A stretch of 52,091 bases of DNA. Origin: a virus. The stretch spans positions 1-52,091 of the IMG/VR virus record IMGVR_UViG_3300022752_000103; one strand, written 5' to 3'. The first letter of the stretch is position 1, and every line of letters begins with the position of its first letter. The notes under the pieces were generated by a model. That model was not told where the DNA came from. It saw nothing but the letters and a program-made list of their open reading frames with translations, and made no database searches. The position numbers and the translations under genes were made by a program. Positions 15,869-27,400 of this stretch are shown piece by piece.

Positions 15869-18553
15869 ATGCCATCACAAAACCAATTTCCTTGGTCAAC
15901 CGTTGAAAAAATTGCCGCAAATCTATTCACCAATGGTTTTCATAGTGGAATTAGTTTTGCTTATGATTCACAGAATGGAAGAATAAACGCAACTTCTACG
16001 GGCGGCGGTGGTGGTAGCGGTTCAACACCACCAAATTTAAGCATAACTACTCAGGGAGCGTCTGGATCTGGAGCATTAGCATATAATAGTGTTTCTGGTG
16101 TTTTAACTTTTACTCCACCACTACTAACTGGATACGCACAAAGGAATACTGCTGAAACATTCTCTTCATTAGTGGTTGGAACAAGTACAACATCGCCAAC
16201 TGTTTTAGCAAACACTATTACGAATACAACTGGTGGTCCAGTTTCATTTAGCGCAGGACTGGATACACCTTCACTAAGAATTAATGGATCAAATGGTATA
16301 TCAGGTCAATATCTAACAAGCACTGGCGCGGGTGCTACGTGGACAACTACCAGTTTTATCTCAGAAAATACCTCACCAACATTATCAAATTTAAGTATAA
16401 CTGGTAATCTTAATGTAGTTGGAACGATTACAACAAATAATCTAACAACATTAAATGTTACTAACAATCAAATTATATTAAATGATAGTGTCGTTGGGCA
16501 ACCAACAGCTAACGCCAGTATCATCATTGAAAGAGGATCTTCAAATGATACTGTTATTCGTTGGAATGAATTAAGTGATAGATGGGAGTTCACCAATGAT
16601 GGAACCACCTATCAAAATATTCCAGTTCCAACTGACTATAATAATTACAATAATTTACTGAATAGACCAACTATCCCAGCAGCACAAGTGAATGCTGATT
16701 GGACAGCAACAACAGGGGTTAGTGCTATTCTAAACAAACCAACATTGTTTAGTGGAGCATATGCTGATCTAACTGGCAAACCGACAATTCCTACATTACT
16801 ACAAAATCTTGGTAATGTTTCATCTGCCACTCCAATAACAGGAAACATTTTGCGTTGGGATGGTACGCAATGGGCGCCTGCTTCCGCTGGTGGATCTGGA
16901 AGTGGTGGTGGAACAATGATTGGTCCAGTCACATCAACTGATAAAGCAATCGCAAGATGGAATGGAACAACAGGAAACGAAGTTCAAGACTCATTAGTTA
17001 CCATAGCTAATGATGGAGCAATTACTGCTCCAAGAACTAATAACCTTATTCCATTTTATTATGCCAGTATTGCTGAATTTCCTTCTGCTTCTGGAAACGA
17101 AGGTGCTTTGGTTTACTCGCAGTCTGGCGGTGCTCTATATTATTCTCATTCTGGTAATTGGACAAATCAAAGAGTTGTAACAACTTCAAGTTCCACATCT
17201 TCAGATCTTCAAACACTCATTGGAAACTTTCAACAAACATACTCTACATCAGTACAAGATTATACTGTTGGCAATACACAGCAAAATGCCGAAAGAAAAA
17301 TTTTAAGACTCTCTGCTTCTGGTGGTGCCACAAGTGATGTTATTGTCAGAGCAACAAGCGGACTCAACATTTCCAGAGTCAACAATGAACTCACGATTAC
17401 AGGAAGAACATATAATTTTAGTAGTGAAGCATCTGCTGGCAATACTGTTAAATTGAGATTACAAGAAATTGGTATTGCTACAACAAATACCGATATCACT
17501 TTTGCTGGTGCTGATGGATTATTGGTTGAAAGAACCAACGCAACCACAATCACATTCAGAGCTCCAGCAAATACAGTAACTCAATATACAGATGCGGCGG
17601 CAAAAGATGCTGCTGCGTTGATGTTAATTAATGGTAGTAAAGTTGGAGTTACATATACTTATGATAGTGTAAATAAAGTATTAAATACTATTGTTAGCGG
17701 CGGCGGCGGTGGTGGCACTGTTATTACATATGATTTACAAGGCAGAAATACTACTAGTAACAACGCATTCGTTGATCTTGTTCCAAGTACTGGATTAACA
17801 GATAGTATTGAATTTGCTGGTAGTGCTGGCACAACTGTAAACTGGGATTCTGGAAACAGAAGAATCACGATTGGTAGCGTTGCTCCAGTTCAAGCAGACT
17901 GGAATCAAACTAATAATTCTTCTCTTGATTTTATTAAGAACAAACCAACCATTCCTGCTGCGTACACACTTCCAACTGCTTCTGGTTCTGTCCTTGGTGG
18001 AATTAAAGTTGGTGCTAACTTAAGTATTGATGTCAATGGTGTTCTTAGCGCAAACACAGGTAGTTACACGTTACCAACAGCAACCGCAACCGTTCTTGGT
18101 GGTATCAAGATTGGATCTGGATTAACCATTGACGGAAATGGAGTTGTCAGTGCTTCTGTAGCAGCAAGTGTTCCAACAATTCAAGAATTAAGTGGAACTA
18201 CTGCGTCATTAGCTCCTAACACAACAGCAGAACTAAATATTACTGGATACAAAGCATATTCATTATTTAAAATTACAACCACCGCTGAATCGTGGGTTCG
18301 TGTATATACAGATGACGCATCAAGAGATGCTGATTCAACAAGAAGTGAAGGAACAGACCCAACAGCAGGTTCTGGTGTTATTGCTGAAGTAAGAACTGAT
18401 GGTGTTACAAATACAATACTAATCAGTCCAGGTATCTTAGGATTTAACAATGATAATCCAAGAACCACAACAATTTATCTTTCTGTTACAAACAGAAGTA
18501 CTTCATCCACCCCAATTACAATAACTCTAACAGCATTAAAGATCGGAGAATAA
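15869..18553 (+). CDS. Plus-strand tail-fibre-like protein (894 residues)
   Basis: This protein opens MPSQNQFPWSTVEKIAANLF, followed by three Gly-rich hinges (about residues 45-52, 342-350 and 610-615). Between them are classic fibre-shaft repeats: NNLLNRPTIPA, SAILNKPTLFSGAYADLTGK and SLDFIKNKPTIP, plus two LGGIK(V/I)G...VNGVLSA units. The last ~125 residues (LSGTTASLAPNTTAELNITG, then YKAYSLFKITTTAESWVRVY, then DASRDADSTRSEGTDPTAGS) form a C-terminal domain I recognise from many cyanophage structural proteins, probably the distal binding or trimerisation domain. The Shine-Dalgarno TAGGAA is well placed. It is the first gene of the inverted cassette and is transcribed from the late promoter at 15833-15840. 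An adsorption role is inferred from repeat type. Confidence 0.83.
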   Translation: MPSQNQFPWSTVEKIAANLFTNGFHSGISFAYDSQNGRINATSTGGGGGSGSTPPNLSITTQGASGSGALAYNSVSGVLTFTPPLLTGYAQRNTAETFSSLVVGTSTTSPTVLANTITNTTGGPVSFSAGLDTPSLRINGSNGISGQYLTSTGAGATWTTTSFISENTSPTLSNLSITGNLNVVGTITTNNLTTLNVTNNQIILNDSVVGQPTANASIIIERGSSNDTVIRWNELSDRWEFTNDGTTYQNIPVPTDYNNYNNLLNRPTIPAAQVNADWTATTGVSAILNKPTLFSGAYADLTGKPTIPTLLQNLGNVSSATPITGNILRWDGTQWAPASAGGSGSGGGTMIGPVTSTDKAIARWNGTTGNEVQDSLVTIANDGAITAPRTNNLIPFYYASIAEFPSASGNEGALVYSQSGGALYYSHSGNWTNQRVVTTSSSTSSDLQTLIGNFQQTYSTSVQDYTVGNTQQNAERKILRLSASGGATSDVIVRATSGLNISRVNNELTITGRTYNFSSEASAGNTVKLRLQEIGIATTNTDITFAGADGLLVERTNATTITFRAPANTVTQYTDAAAKDAAALMLINGSKVGVTYTYDSVNKVLNTIVSGGGGGGTVITYDLQGRNTTSNNAFVDLVPSTGLTDSIEFAGSAGTTVNWDSGNRRITIGSVAPVQADWNQTNNSSLDFIKNKPTIPAAYTLPTASGSVLGGIKVGANLSIDVNGVLSANTGSYTLPTATATVLGGIKIGSGLTIDGNGVVSASVAASVPTIQELSGTTASLAPNTTAELNITGYKAYSLFKITTTAESWVRVYTDDASRDADSTRSEGTDPTAGSGVIAEVRTDGVTNTILISPGILGFNNDNPRTTTIYLSVTNRSTSSTPITITLTALKIGE

Positions 18554-18556
18554 AAA

Positions 18557-20890
18557 ATGGCAATTTTTAAATCAGTTATTAATGTTAATAACGGAAATAC
18601 TGGATGGACACGCCAGCATGTTTTGGATGCTTTAGAAACTGCTTTTAGTCAGTTGGGGTGGAATGGTGGTAGTGCGGTTGCTGGTTCTCCTGTAGCGTTT
18701 CAAGCGCCAGGAAATAATTCAACTACCTTTCCAGATTACAACTGGAGATTCTGTGGTGGTCCTGCGGTAGTAGCAACTTCAAGTATTAACAGATATTTTT
18801 ATGTTACTAATAATGGAACGTCATCATATAATTTATTAGAACAATGGTATGTAAATAATTACAATTTAACTTCAGATACTTTGACATTAACACAACACCT
18901 TCTACAAACTGGCAATCCAGTTGTTTGGAATCCAGATAGTTTATCAGGTAGCTACGGTAGTATAAGTCCTTTAGTCAACAATACAACATATTATGTTATT
19001 AAAGTTGATGGTAATACAATTAAATTAGCGGCAACACTTGATGATGCAACCAATGGAATTTCAATTAATCTTTCTGCAGTTACTGGATCTTGGTATACAA
19101 TTCCACTGAGAAGAGCATTTAATGTTTTGTATAATAATTATCAAATTGATGTTGAAATGGGAGATACTCTTAATTTTATAGTAAATGATACAACAAGTGG
19201 AGGACAATTTTATATTATTGATAGTCCATCAACGGGATATGCTGCAAATAGAGTATTGAATGCAAATAATTATGCTTCGGAAAGTTATAAAAATTTCCCA
19301 ACTGGACAGGGAACATCAAATGTAGCTTGGAATGTTGTAGGATGGCCCCAAACAGAAGACGAAAATCAATATCCCGATGATATTTCTGGAACTGGATTAA
19401 CTGGAATTTATTCGTATGGTTATGGAAATTCTGTGAATGCCGCAATGCGAGGTGTAATTAGAATATTACCATCTGTTAAAGACTCAAACAACACCTTGTA
19501 TTTTCCATACTGGAAATATACTATCCCAGCATCTGGTAGTAGATCTTCTTTGAAAATTAAAGTTTATCGTTTTCCAACGGCGGTCTACGGTTCAACATAT
19601 AATCATCGTGTAGCTGGTATATCGATATACAGTAAAGGATCTGGTTGGGGAACGAACGAAACTCTTACTATTCCTGGGTCTGCAATCGGAGGAGTTGATA
19701 TAACTAATGATATTTTAGTGGGTGTAAATAGCGCAACCTCAGCACAACAAGCAGCATTTAATGGAGTTTGTAATATTATCACTACAAATTATGGTGCTGG
19801 TAGTACAATGTATCAAAAGAGTTCGTTTGGTCATTTTGCGGTATTAAAAAATGTCAATGATAACACTAAAACTTTTGGCACTACATTTTATGGTTTTGGA
19901 TTAGACGCAAATAATTATAGAATGTACATCAGTTCTGGAGCAATGTGGAGTGCATTAAATCGACAAGGAACTAACTATAGTTTTATTGATGGAGGGTCTA
20001 ACTATGGATCTTATGGTGGAGATAGGGGTTTAGATTATCAAGAAGGTGTAAATTATATAAACACTTCTAATAGTAATTTTACTTATCTTGATTATGCTAC
20101 ATCTTCCACACCAACATCTTATCCACTTTCTATAAGATTGTATAAAGCACAATCACCACAAGATACAAATTTTGCCATAATACAATTTACACAAACAATT
20201 AATAATGTTATAACCACATTTGCTACATTTTCTATCCATAGAGGAAGTAATTTCGGTAACAATGTTTGGGATCTAAATCATGTTTGGAATGGCGGAATAA
20301 CAACTTATGCAGTTTATGGAGCACGTTCTTTGTATATGAGTTACTTATGTCCTGGATATAATTATAGTTATTACTCAAGTACTACTGGTTCACAAAACGA
20401 ACCAACTGAATATAGTTCTCTATCTAGAGAGGCAAACTATGGGTATCTTCGCAATAGTAATAGTTTTAATATTCCTTGGAGTGTATATGAATGTAATATT
20501 GATACAAATAATGGTTATGGTGGAAGTGGAGTAGTTACTTATTATAGAAATTCCACGTATGATAGAATACAAAGTTCACAAACATCACTGAATTATGCTG
20601 ATAGAAATAAATTTGTTTCTCCATCAGCAAATTATTATAAACCAATTAAAGGTATTCCAATCTCAAATTATTTAATGCCTTGTCCATATTATATACCCGA
20701 TGATTATATTATGCTACAAGTAGCTACTTCTCCTGGTCTCACGCAGTTTAGAACTGGTGATACGATTACTGTAAGTCCATCAGAAATATATGAAATTATT
20801 GTTGCGAGTTATCAAACATCTCAAAATGGTCTTGATAATGTAAATAATAATAATTCAATAGGAATATTACTCTGTGCGAGGACAACCTAA
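18557..20890 (+). CDS. Plus-strand virion/adhesin-like protein (777 residues)
   Basis: This Tyr-, Asn- and Ser-rich protein begins MAIFKSVINVNNGNTGWTRQ, then HVLDALETAFSQLGWNGGSA, which looks like a short globular head domain. At about residues 105-185 it has one adhesin-type module: LTQHLLQTGNPVVWNPDS, then YYVIKVDGNTIKLAATLDDA. This is the repeat that dominates the 2605-residue protein. The rest is a long aromatic, low-charge region (many YY, NYS, GSNYGS clusters) without visible catalytic motifs, as in distal receptor-binding fibres. It starts four bases after the preceding gene, with GGAG upstream, and shares a TAATG junction with the next gene, so all three cassette genes are coupled. 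Confidence 0.75.
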   Translation: MAIFKSVINVNNGNTGWTRQHVLDALETAFSQLGWNGGSAVAGSPVAFQAPGNNSTTFPDYNWRFCGGPAVVATSSINRYFYVTNNGTSSYNLLEQWYVNNYNLTSDTLTLTQHLLQTGNPVVWNPDSLSGSYGSISPLVNNTTYYVIKVDGNTIKLAATLDDATNGISINLSAVTGSWYTIPLRRAFNVLYNNYQIDVEMGDTLNFIVNDTTSGGQFYIIDSPSTGYAANRVLNANNYASESYKNFPTGQGTSNVAWNVVGWPQTEDENQYPDDISGTGLTGIYSYGYGNSVNAAMRGVIRILPSVKDSNNTLYFPYWKYTIPASGSRSSLKIKVYRFPTAVYGSTYNHRVAGISIYSKGSGWGTNETLTIPGSAIGGVDITNDILVGVNSATSAQQAAFNGVCNIITTNYGAGSTMYQKSSFGHFAVLKNVNDNTKTFGTTFYGFGLDANNYRMYISSGAMWSALNRQGTNYSFIDGGSNYGSYGGDRGLDYQEGVNYINTSNSNFTYLDYATSSTPTSYPLSIRLYKAQSPQDTNFAIIQFTQTINNVITTFATFSIHRGSNFGNNVWDLNHVWNGGITTYAVYGARSLYMSYLCPGYNYSYYSSTTGSQNEPTEYSSLSREANYGYLRNSNSFNIPWSVYECNIDTNNGYGGSGVVTYYRNSTYDRIQSSQTSLNYADRNKFVSPSANYYKPIKGIPISNYLMPCPYYIPDDYIMLQVATSPGLTQFRTGDTITVSPSEIYEIIVASYQTSQNGLDNVNNNNSIGILLCARTT

Positions 20891-21165
20891 TGCCAGACAT
20901 CGTATTATCAGATTTACAACCAACAACAGCAGCAACAGCAGTAAATAACTCTATTGCTTTTTTGCCAACAACGGCAACACCATTTATTACTCCCACACTT
21001 TCTTCTGTGACAAGAGCTTCGGGCAATATTGCATTTTCTTCAAATTACAACATAAACAATTTAGATTCTCCTGTTACTGGAAATCGTTCTTCTACTCCTG
21101 GTATTCTTACTGGTAGACGACCGACATTTGGGCAATTATTCCCAAGAGGATATTTCAACCGATAA
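20890..21165 (+). CDS. Small protein closing the inverted fibre cassette
   Basis: A 91-residue, Thr- and Ser-rich product: MPDIVLSDLQPTTAATAVNN at the start and a basic end, LTGRRPTFGQLFPRGYFNR. The C-terminal segment resembles short peptides that end cyanophage structural proteins, but I cannot assign a function. It shares a one-base TAATG overlap with the 777-residue gene and is followed six bases later by a strong bidirectional terminator. Such a small last gene could be a fibre-assembly helper or fibre tip; this is inference only. Confidence 0.68.
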   Translation: MPDIVLSDLQPTTAATAVNNSIAFLPTTATPFITPTLSSVTRASGNIAFSSNYNINNLDSPVTGNRSSTPGILTGRRPTFGQLFPRGYFNR

Positions 21166-21170
21166 AAAAA

Positions 21171-21186
21171 GACCCCTTTCGGGGTC
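21171..21186. terminator. Bidirectional terminator between convergent operons
   Basis: A perfect 6-bp stem (GACCCC / GGGGTC) with a TTTC loop, flanked by seven A on the left and seven or more T on the right. It works on either strand and sits between the convergent genes ending at 21165 (+) and 21194 (-). Confidence 0.9.
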
Positions 21187-21193
21187 TATTTTT

Positions 21194-21379
21194 TTATTCT
21201 GCTGCTGGTGCTTCTTCTTCGCCTTCTTGTGAAGATAGCAGCTCTAACGTTTCCAAACCACCTTGTAGTTTGAGTTTGTATTCTTCTAACTTTTCTAATT
21301 CGCCTTTTAGTTTGGCAATTTGACCTTCAGTTTCTTTCAACTGATTATTAAAATTAGTTCTCAGTGTATCAGCATTCAT
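21194..21379 (-). CDS. Small coiled-coil protein (61 residues)
   Basis: MNADTLRTNFNNQLKETEGQ is followed by a regular heptad region (IAKLKGELEKLEEYKLKLQG), then LETLELLSS and an acidic tail EGEEEAPAAE. A protein of this size and pattern is widespread in T4-like cyanophages beside the large structural genes, but its role is unknown. It may be a fibre-assembly chaperone or a minor virion part (inference). It has its own candidate late promoter (CATAAATA, 21407-21414) overlapping the stop of the 2102-residue gene, and the bidirectional terminator follows within 10 bases. It therefore forms a small separate unit at the cassette border. Confidence 0.78.
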   Translation of the reverse strand: MNADTLRTNFNNQLKETEGQIAKLKGELEKLEEYKLKLQGGLETLELLSSQEGEEEAPAAE

Positions 21380-21406
21380 GTTTACAAAAAATTAACAACG
21401 CTGCTT

Positions 21407-21414
21407 TATTTATG
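21407..21414 (-). promoter_or_regulatory. Candidate late promoter for the 61-residue gene
   Basis: The minus strand reads CATAAATA, one base off the T4 consensus, 28 bases before the ATG at 21379 and overlapping the stop codon of the upstream giant gene. Confidence 0.55.
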
Positions 21415-24400
21415 TAAGGAAGTCTCTGCTCAATCTAATCGTATTTGAGATAACATTTTCTACACCACTCCAGAATCCACCAGGATTTCCTGCTGGCATT
21501 CCATTTACTGCTGTTGGAGTATATAAAACAGAAACAATATTATTGTTTAGTACAGCTGTAAATTCACCAAGATTCTTAGTCCAGAGAGTACCATACTCAC
21601 TGATCATAACATCTACGCCATCGTGAACAATCATCAATTCGGTAGAGTGTAAATATTTTGTTTCTTGATTTTGTACATTAGTTGGTCCAATTGGTTTGTT
21701 GTGGATTTGAAGTAAGTACTTAGCAGTGTAGATATCTTTTGCTGAAAAAGTATCAATCACAGATGGAGCAATCGTTGAGAAAGTCTGTGATATATTGACA
21801 GTGCTTCCTCTAAAGTTGGTAATGTTAATAACACCATAATTATCTGCGTCAGAACCGTCTTGATAATATAATACAGATGGTGTATCTTGAGTTACTGTTA
21901 CAATAACTTCACCAACTTCTACACCAGAACCACTGCTCTGAACACTACTTAAAAATTTGGTAACACCTATATTATAAATTGATGCGGGTGGATTTGCTAT
22001 TGTACCTGTTTGACCAGGAAAAGCAGTGATAAACATTGGGTGACCAACATTGGACTGTCTCAATATAAATTTAATTGATTGTCCAACTACCATCTGTAGT
22101 TGAGGTCTTTCACCTAAACTTCTATTTGTAACTAATTCATTAATTTCCCATTTGCCACTTACATTAGGAACAGTTTCATATTCAAAAATTTCAGCAGCAA
22201 ATCCTCTTAGTGGTACTTCTGCTACGTTTTGTTCTGTGTAGAAAGTATTTCCAAGTAATGAACGAGGACCAATATTTTTAATCTTAGAAAGAGAAACACC
22301 TTTATCTCTAAGAGTTACTGAGAAACCAGTTGATGATAACATCTCGAAAGTGTTATAATCAAAGCTGGCAACACCATATTCACTACTTCCTGTAGATTGC
22401 CCAGAAGCAAACTTGGCAATGTTTACATCAAGATCCAAGAATCCAGTTCTGTATGGATCTCCCTTAGTTACAGTTCCACCAGTTACATATACACCTGGAT
22501 TTACAGCAGCGGGAACAGTGAACGTATCCCCATCAATTACAGTTACCTGATAATAACCATTATAAGAACCTGGAGATACACCATCAACCTCTACATAATC
22601 CCCGTTTACCAATCCATGAAGTGTTGATGTGTTAAATGTAAATACTGGAGAACCACCACTGGTGTAAAATGCTGATGAAATGTTAACTGATGTAGCAGTT
22701 CTCTTAACAGAAATAGGACCATCACTACCTAATGAAATAATAGTTGTTCCAGAAATTGTATTGGGAACAGCTCTAACGCCTTTTGGTAGGGGAACATATT
22801 TACTTAGACCAGAAAGAAATGTATTTTCGTTCGCAATTCTTGTTCCTAAACGAGCTGGCGATACAACACCAGAAACGATCTGACTAGCATCAACCTGTTC
22901 AGATGAAATAACCTGCCAATTGTTGTTTATTGTTGCTGGTAGAGATGCTAAGATATAAGATCTTGATGGTGGATTTGTTGTATTTGTTTGAACAACGAAG
23001 TCACCCACTTTTAGAGGAGTGGCATTTTTAATTGTAATTGTTCCAGAAATTTGTGATGTAAAGTTTGCTCCAGAAACATCAAGAGTAATTTGATTTGTGC
23101 CCGTATTAATCGCAACAATTTTGGCATCTGTTAGACCATTTTGCGGCACATTAGTACCAGTTACCGCATATCCAATTTCAACTTTAATAAGATTGTTTAG
23201 TGTTAATACGTTACTACCAATTGTATGGGAGGTAACTGTTTTAGATAATGTGGGAATAGCGGCAACTAAACGCTCAGCATCGGTGTCAACAACATAAACG
23301 TTGAATGGTTCTTGTGGTGGAATTTGGTCGCGGTTAATTTTACCAGTACCATCCAACTGAACAACAAGTCCAGGTTGAGATGAAGTACCAACATCAAGAT
23401 CAAAGAAAGGACCAACTTTGTCAACTGCAAAATCACGTACAGCTTTTTGCGTTGGTAAAACTTGATCTGATCTACCAGAAGCACCACCTAAATCTGTGTT
23501 TGTTGAGAACGCAAAAATTGGAGTACCTGGCGATCCTTTTAATTGAAGCGAATCAAGAACACCAATAGCAACCGCACCAGTAAAAGTTGCCTTACCTGTT
23601 CTTAGGTCAACGTTGAAGTTTGGACCAACGGTAAAGTTACCATCTTGGTCAGTAGCAGAAACATAGCATTTACCAGCATTGATTTCAACACTCTGTTTTG
23701 CTGTTACTGCTCTACCTCCATTCGTAGGTAGAGCCATGTAGTTAGTTCCAGAACCCACATATTCGAAGGTGTGACCAGAACTGTTAACACTTGATGGAGA
23801 ACGAAGTTCGATAGCAGCATTGTTTGGAACTAATGAAAGATCGGCGTTTGGAACTTTTTGTACTAAACTAAATTCGCAAGTGTTTGCTTGATCTGGAGGT
23901 GAGAAGATAAAGATTTCATCTACAATGTATTCGCCATCTGGTAGAGCTGGAAGTTGATCAATTTTTACAATTTGGTTAGCTTGTGGTGCTTTCTGGAAGT
24001 TGATAGCAGTTACTTTAGTATAAGTAGAACCACTGGTAATTGTTACGACCCCAGTAGATCCACCAGCATAAGGAGGAGCATAAGATTGTAAGAATGGGGT
24101 ATTTAAAATAAATGTGAATAAGTTGTCACTGAATCTTACTGTTTCAATTTCTATACCAGTTCTATTGATGTTTGGTGTTGCTGTATGGTTAGCAATCGTA
24201 ATAATTTGCCCCCTTTCAAATTTACTAATATCGTTAGCGGAGACTCTAACAGTTACTCTTGTCTTTGCTCCACTTAGTACCGAACTGAAAGAAGTTCCTA
24301 CGATAGCAGACGCTGTTGTAGCAAATGATGTTTTTGTGATATTGGTAATGCCAGCAACTCTACCGTTAGCGTAGAATGGAAGCGCCACAGGACTGAATCC

Positions 24401-27400
24401 AATCGCTTTAAGACCTTCGTTACCGAAGTTCGTCGCAGAGTTCGTTACAGAGGCATATCCACCAGTCTCACAAAGCACACCAACGTCTTCGAAGATTTCA
24501 AAGACAGATACCAACTGAGCATATGAGTCATTCTTTAAGTGGAAACCAACAGAGTTGAAAACAACCTGTGTAAACGCATCAGCAACCATTGATTTCAATG
24601 GAGTATCGGAAAGCAAGTTTCCTCCATCAATTAATAATCCACCCGCTCTTGTCTTGGAGGCATCATATGTTTTTGTAGTGGAGTTATATGAAGTCTGACC
24701 AAGAACAGAAATTACTGAGCAGTTTTGTACATATGGAGATAGGAAAATTCTTTCTCTTGGTGGAATGAATCTGTAAATAGTAGCAGAAACAGATGAAGTT
24801 GGTACAGTCGCTAATGTTAATTGAGTATCTGACTGTACAGATAAAATAGTATATGAACTATTTCCTACTTTTATCGAACCACCAGCAAAAGTTTGGGATC
24901 TAAATTTAGTGTTTGTTCCAGTTACAATTGAAGTTGAAGAGCTTACATTGATTCTTCCAGCACCTTTGATTCCATTTTGGTCTGGATAAGAAACGGCATA
25001 TCTAAAAACTCTACCACCTTGAGTTACAATAGCACCATTTGGATGTTCTGCTGCTACTGTTGCTGCTCCAGTAATTGGATTAGGGACTCCTCTACCATTT
25101 ATAGATACTGTTACTGTATTGCCAGTGATATCATCTACTCTCATCCACTCTTGGTCAACAACCAAATATCCAGGACCAGAATTGTATACTGGACTATCAG
25201 CACCATCTAAGATAGAAACTACAATACCAAACAATGTATCAATATTTGTCTGTATATTTGTACAATCACCAACTGTAACGGCAGGATATTGTGCTAAGAA
25301 TCCAGACTCAGCAATGATTGCTGGGTCGGTAACAACTTGTCTTGCTCTTAGTCTTAGTTGATCAATCGCATATTTTGTTTCAACAAATTCTGTTGTGATA
25401 TGTTGTAGATTGCCGTTAGCGTCTCTATAAGACTCTCCAGCTAAAATAGATTTGACGTTACCACCAACCTTCAAGTCATGAATAATAGCATCTAAGATTA
25501 AACCAAGATCTCTCTTACACTTTCCATCTCCAGGAACACTCAATGCTGCTCCATTTTCACCTGCTAATGCTGGAGCAGATAAAGTTATTTGTGTAACACT
25601 ATCAATGCTTAAAATTGTTGTTCCTACAGTGATATTTGTGCCTGTTACTACGTCACCAATTTCCAGTCCCTCTGTGCTACTTACGCCAGTAACAACAGCA
25701 TTTCCATTAGTGAGAGTTCCTGTAAAATTGGTTGGTGGAATAACAAGAGAAGGATATCCGCCGACTAACTGACCATAAGCATAATTAATTATATCTGTTC
25801 TCTTATACTGGAGCATATTAGCTCCATCTTTATAAATTCCACTGATATCTTTTAGGTTGTGACCAGGGAATAGATTAAATGTTGTAGTTGAGTTGCTGAT
25901 AAATGAGTTAATGCCAGAATTTAATTGACCAACACCACGAAGAGCGTCTGCTGAATTGCTTGAATCGCCATAGTTGTCTCTCATAACAAACTGAGCAACA
26001 TAGCATCCGCTTGTAACCCAGAACATATCAACGCCATCATTTAATGGTCTTACAAGTGTTTCGCGGAGGTTGTCTCCGATAATAGTAGTACCCTTTGGCA
26101 AGTAAATTGGGTTATCTTCATAGTAATCGCCAGAAGCAACTTTAATCGTAGTGTTTCCTGTAGTTGCTCTTGCTGCTTCTGCTGCTCTCTTAATAGTTTT
26201 AAATGCCTTTGCTGGGGTAGAACCATCATAAGTAGTATCACTACCACCTTTGCTGACGTAAATTACGTTCTCTACTTTATCCTCTTTAATACAAATAGGA
26301 GTGGGCCAACTTCCACCCTCTTTTGGTCCATAGAAATCTTGTTTTACTTTATCGAAATAGAAGTCTCCATTATTTCCTAAAGTATTTGATGGAGCAGTAA
26401 TACCATATCTAAATTGATCTGTCAAAGAAACATATTCATTGTCAATAAATGATTCTAATTCATTAGTTGTTGTATTGAATCTTACCAAACCGCTTGTAGC
26501 GATTGGTGTGGTAGGTCTCTGTGCTGTTGTTCCTTTTGGAACTACAAAACCAGAACGAGTATCAAGAATGACTACTCTATCAGTTCCTGGGGTGATTGAA
26601 ATATCAGAAGCGGTTATATTGTCATTGACGATCGCATTTTGAGAAATTTTTAGACCATCTTGAATCTTTACAGGAGTATTAAATTCCCACGCTCCAGATG
26701 ATTGTAACCACTTGATGGTTTTATCTGTGGTAGCTTTAAGGGTAATACCACCACCGTCAGCTGTAGCGTCTGAAGGAGTTGCTACAGAACCAAGTTCTAT
26801 ATTTTTATCGTCTACAGATACGGTTGTCGAATTAATTGTTGTGGTTGTTCCAGCAACGAACAAATCTCCAAGAATATCTACGTTCTTGTGAAGTGTTACT
26901 TTTTCTGCGCCATTTACAGTATCAATAGAAACATATTTATTTGTTCCTTCTTTAATTTGGAAAGCATCTGCAGTATTGTCTTGCATAGCAATACCACTTG
27001 GAATGGTGATGCCTCCAGTCAGATATACGTCTCCAGTAGAACTGTCAATTCTAAATTTCTCTACAGTTCCATCATTAATAACGAAATTTTGACCAGTGCC
27101 ACCTTTGAATATAAAATCCCCAGTACCATTTGGATCAATTGTGACATCAGCATTTGAACTACTGGTGATAGTAGATACAAATAAGGAGGACCATATTTGA
27201 CCAGATGATCCTAAATTATAAGTATTATTTGTATTTGGTATGATGCTAGAATTTACATCTGCTCCAAAAACAATATTATCAGTATTACCATCTCCAAGAG
27301 TTATTGATCCAGCCGCACCATTTCCAGCTCTAAATGTTATATCACCGTTTACTGTTAGATTTCCGCCAATTAGTGTATTCTTATGAATAGTTACTAATTC

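Noticed and set aside
15769-15869. Invertase-type recombination site at the fibre cassette border
   Set aside because: No long inverted repeat matching the other border near 21.17-21.2 kb was seen by eye; only the promoter pair is symmetrical.
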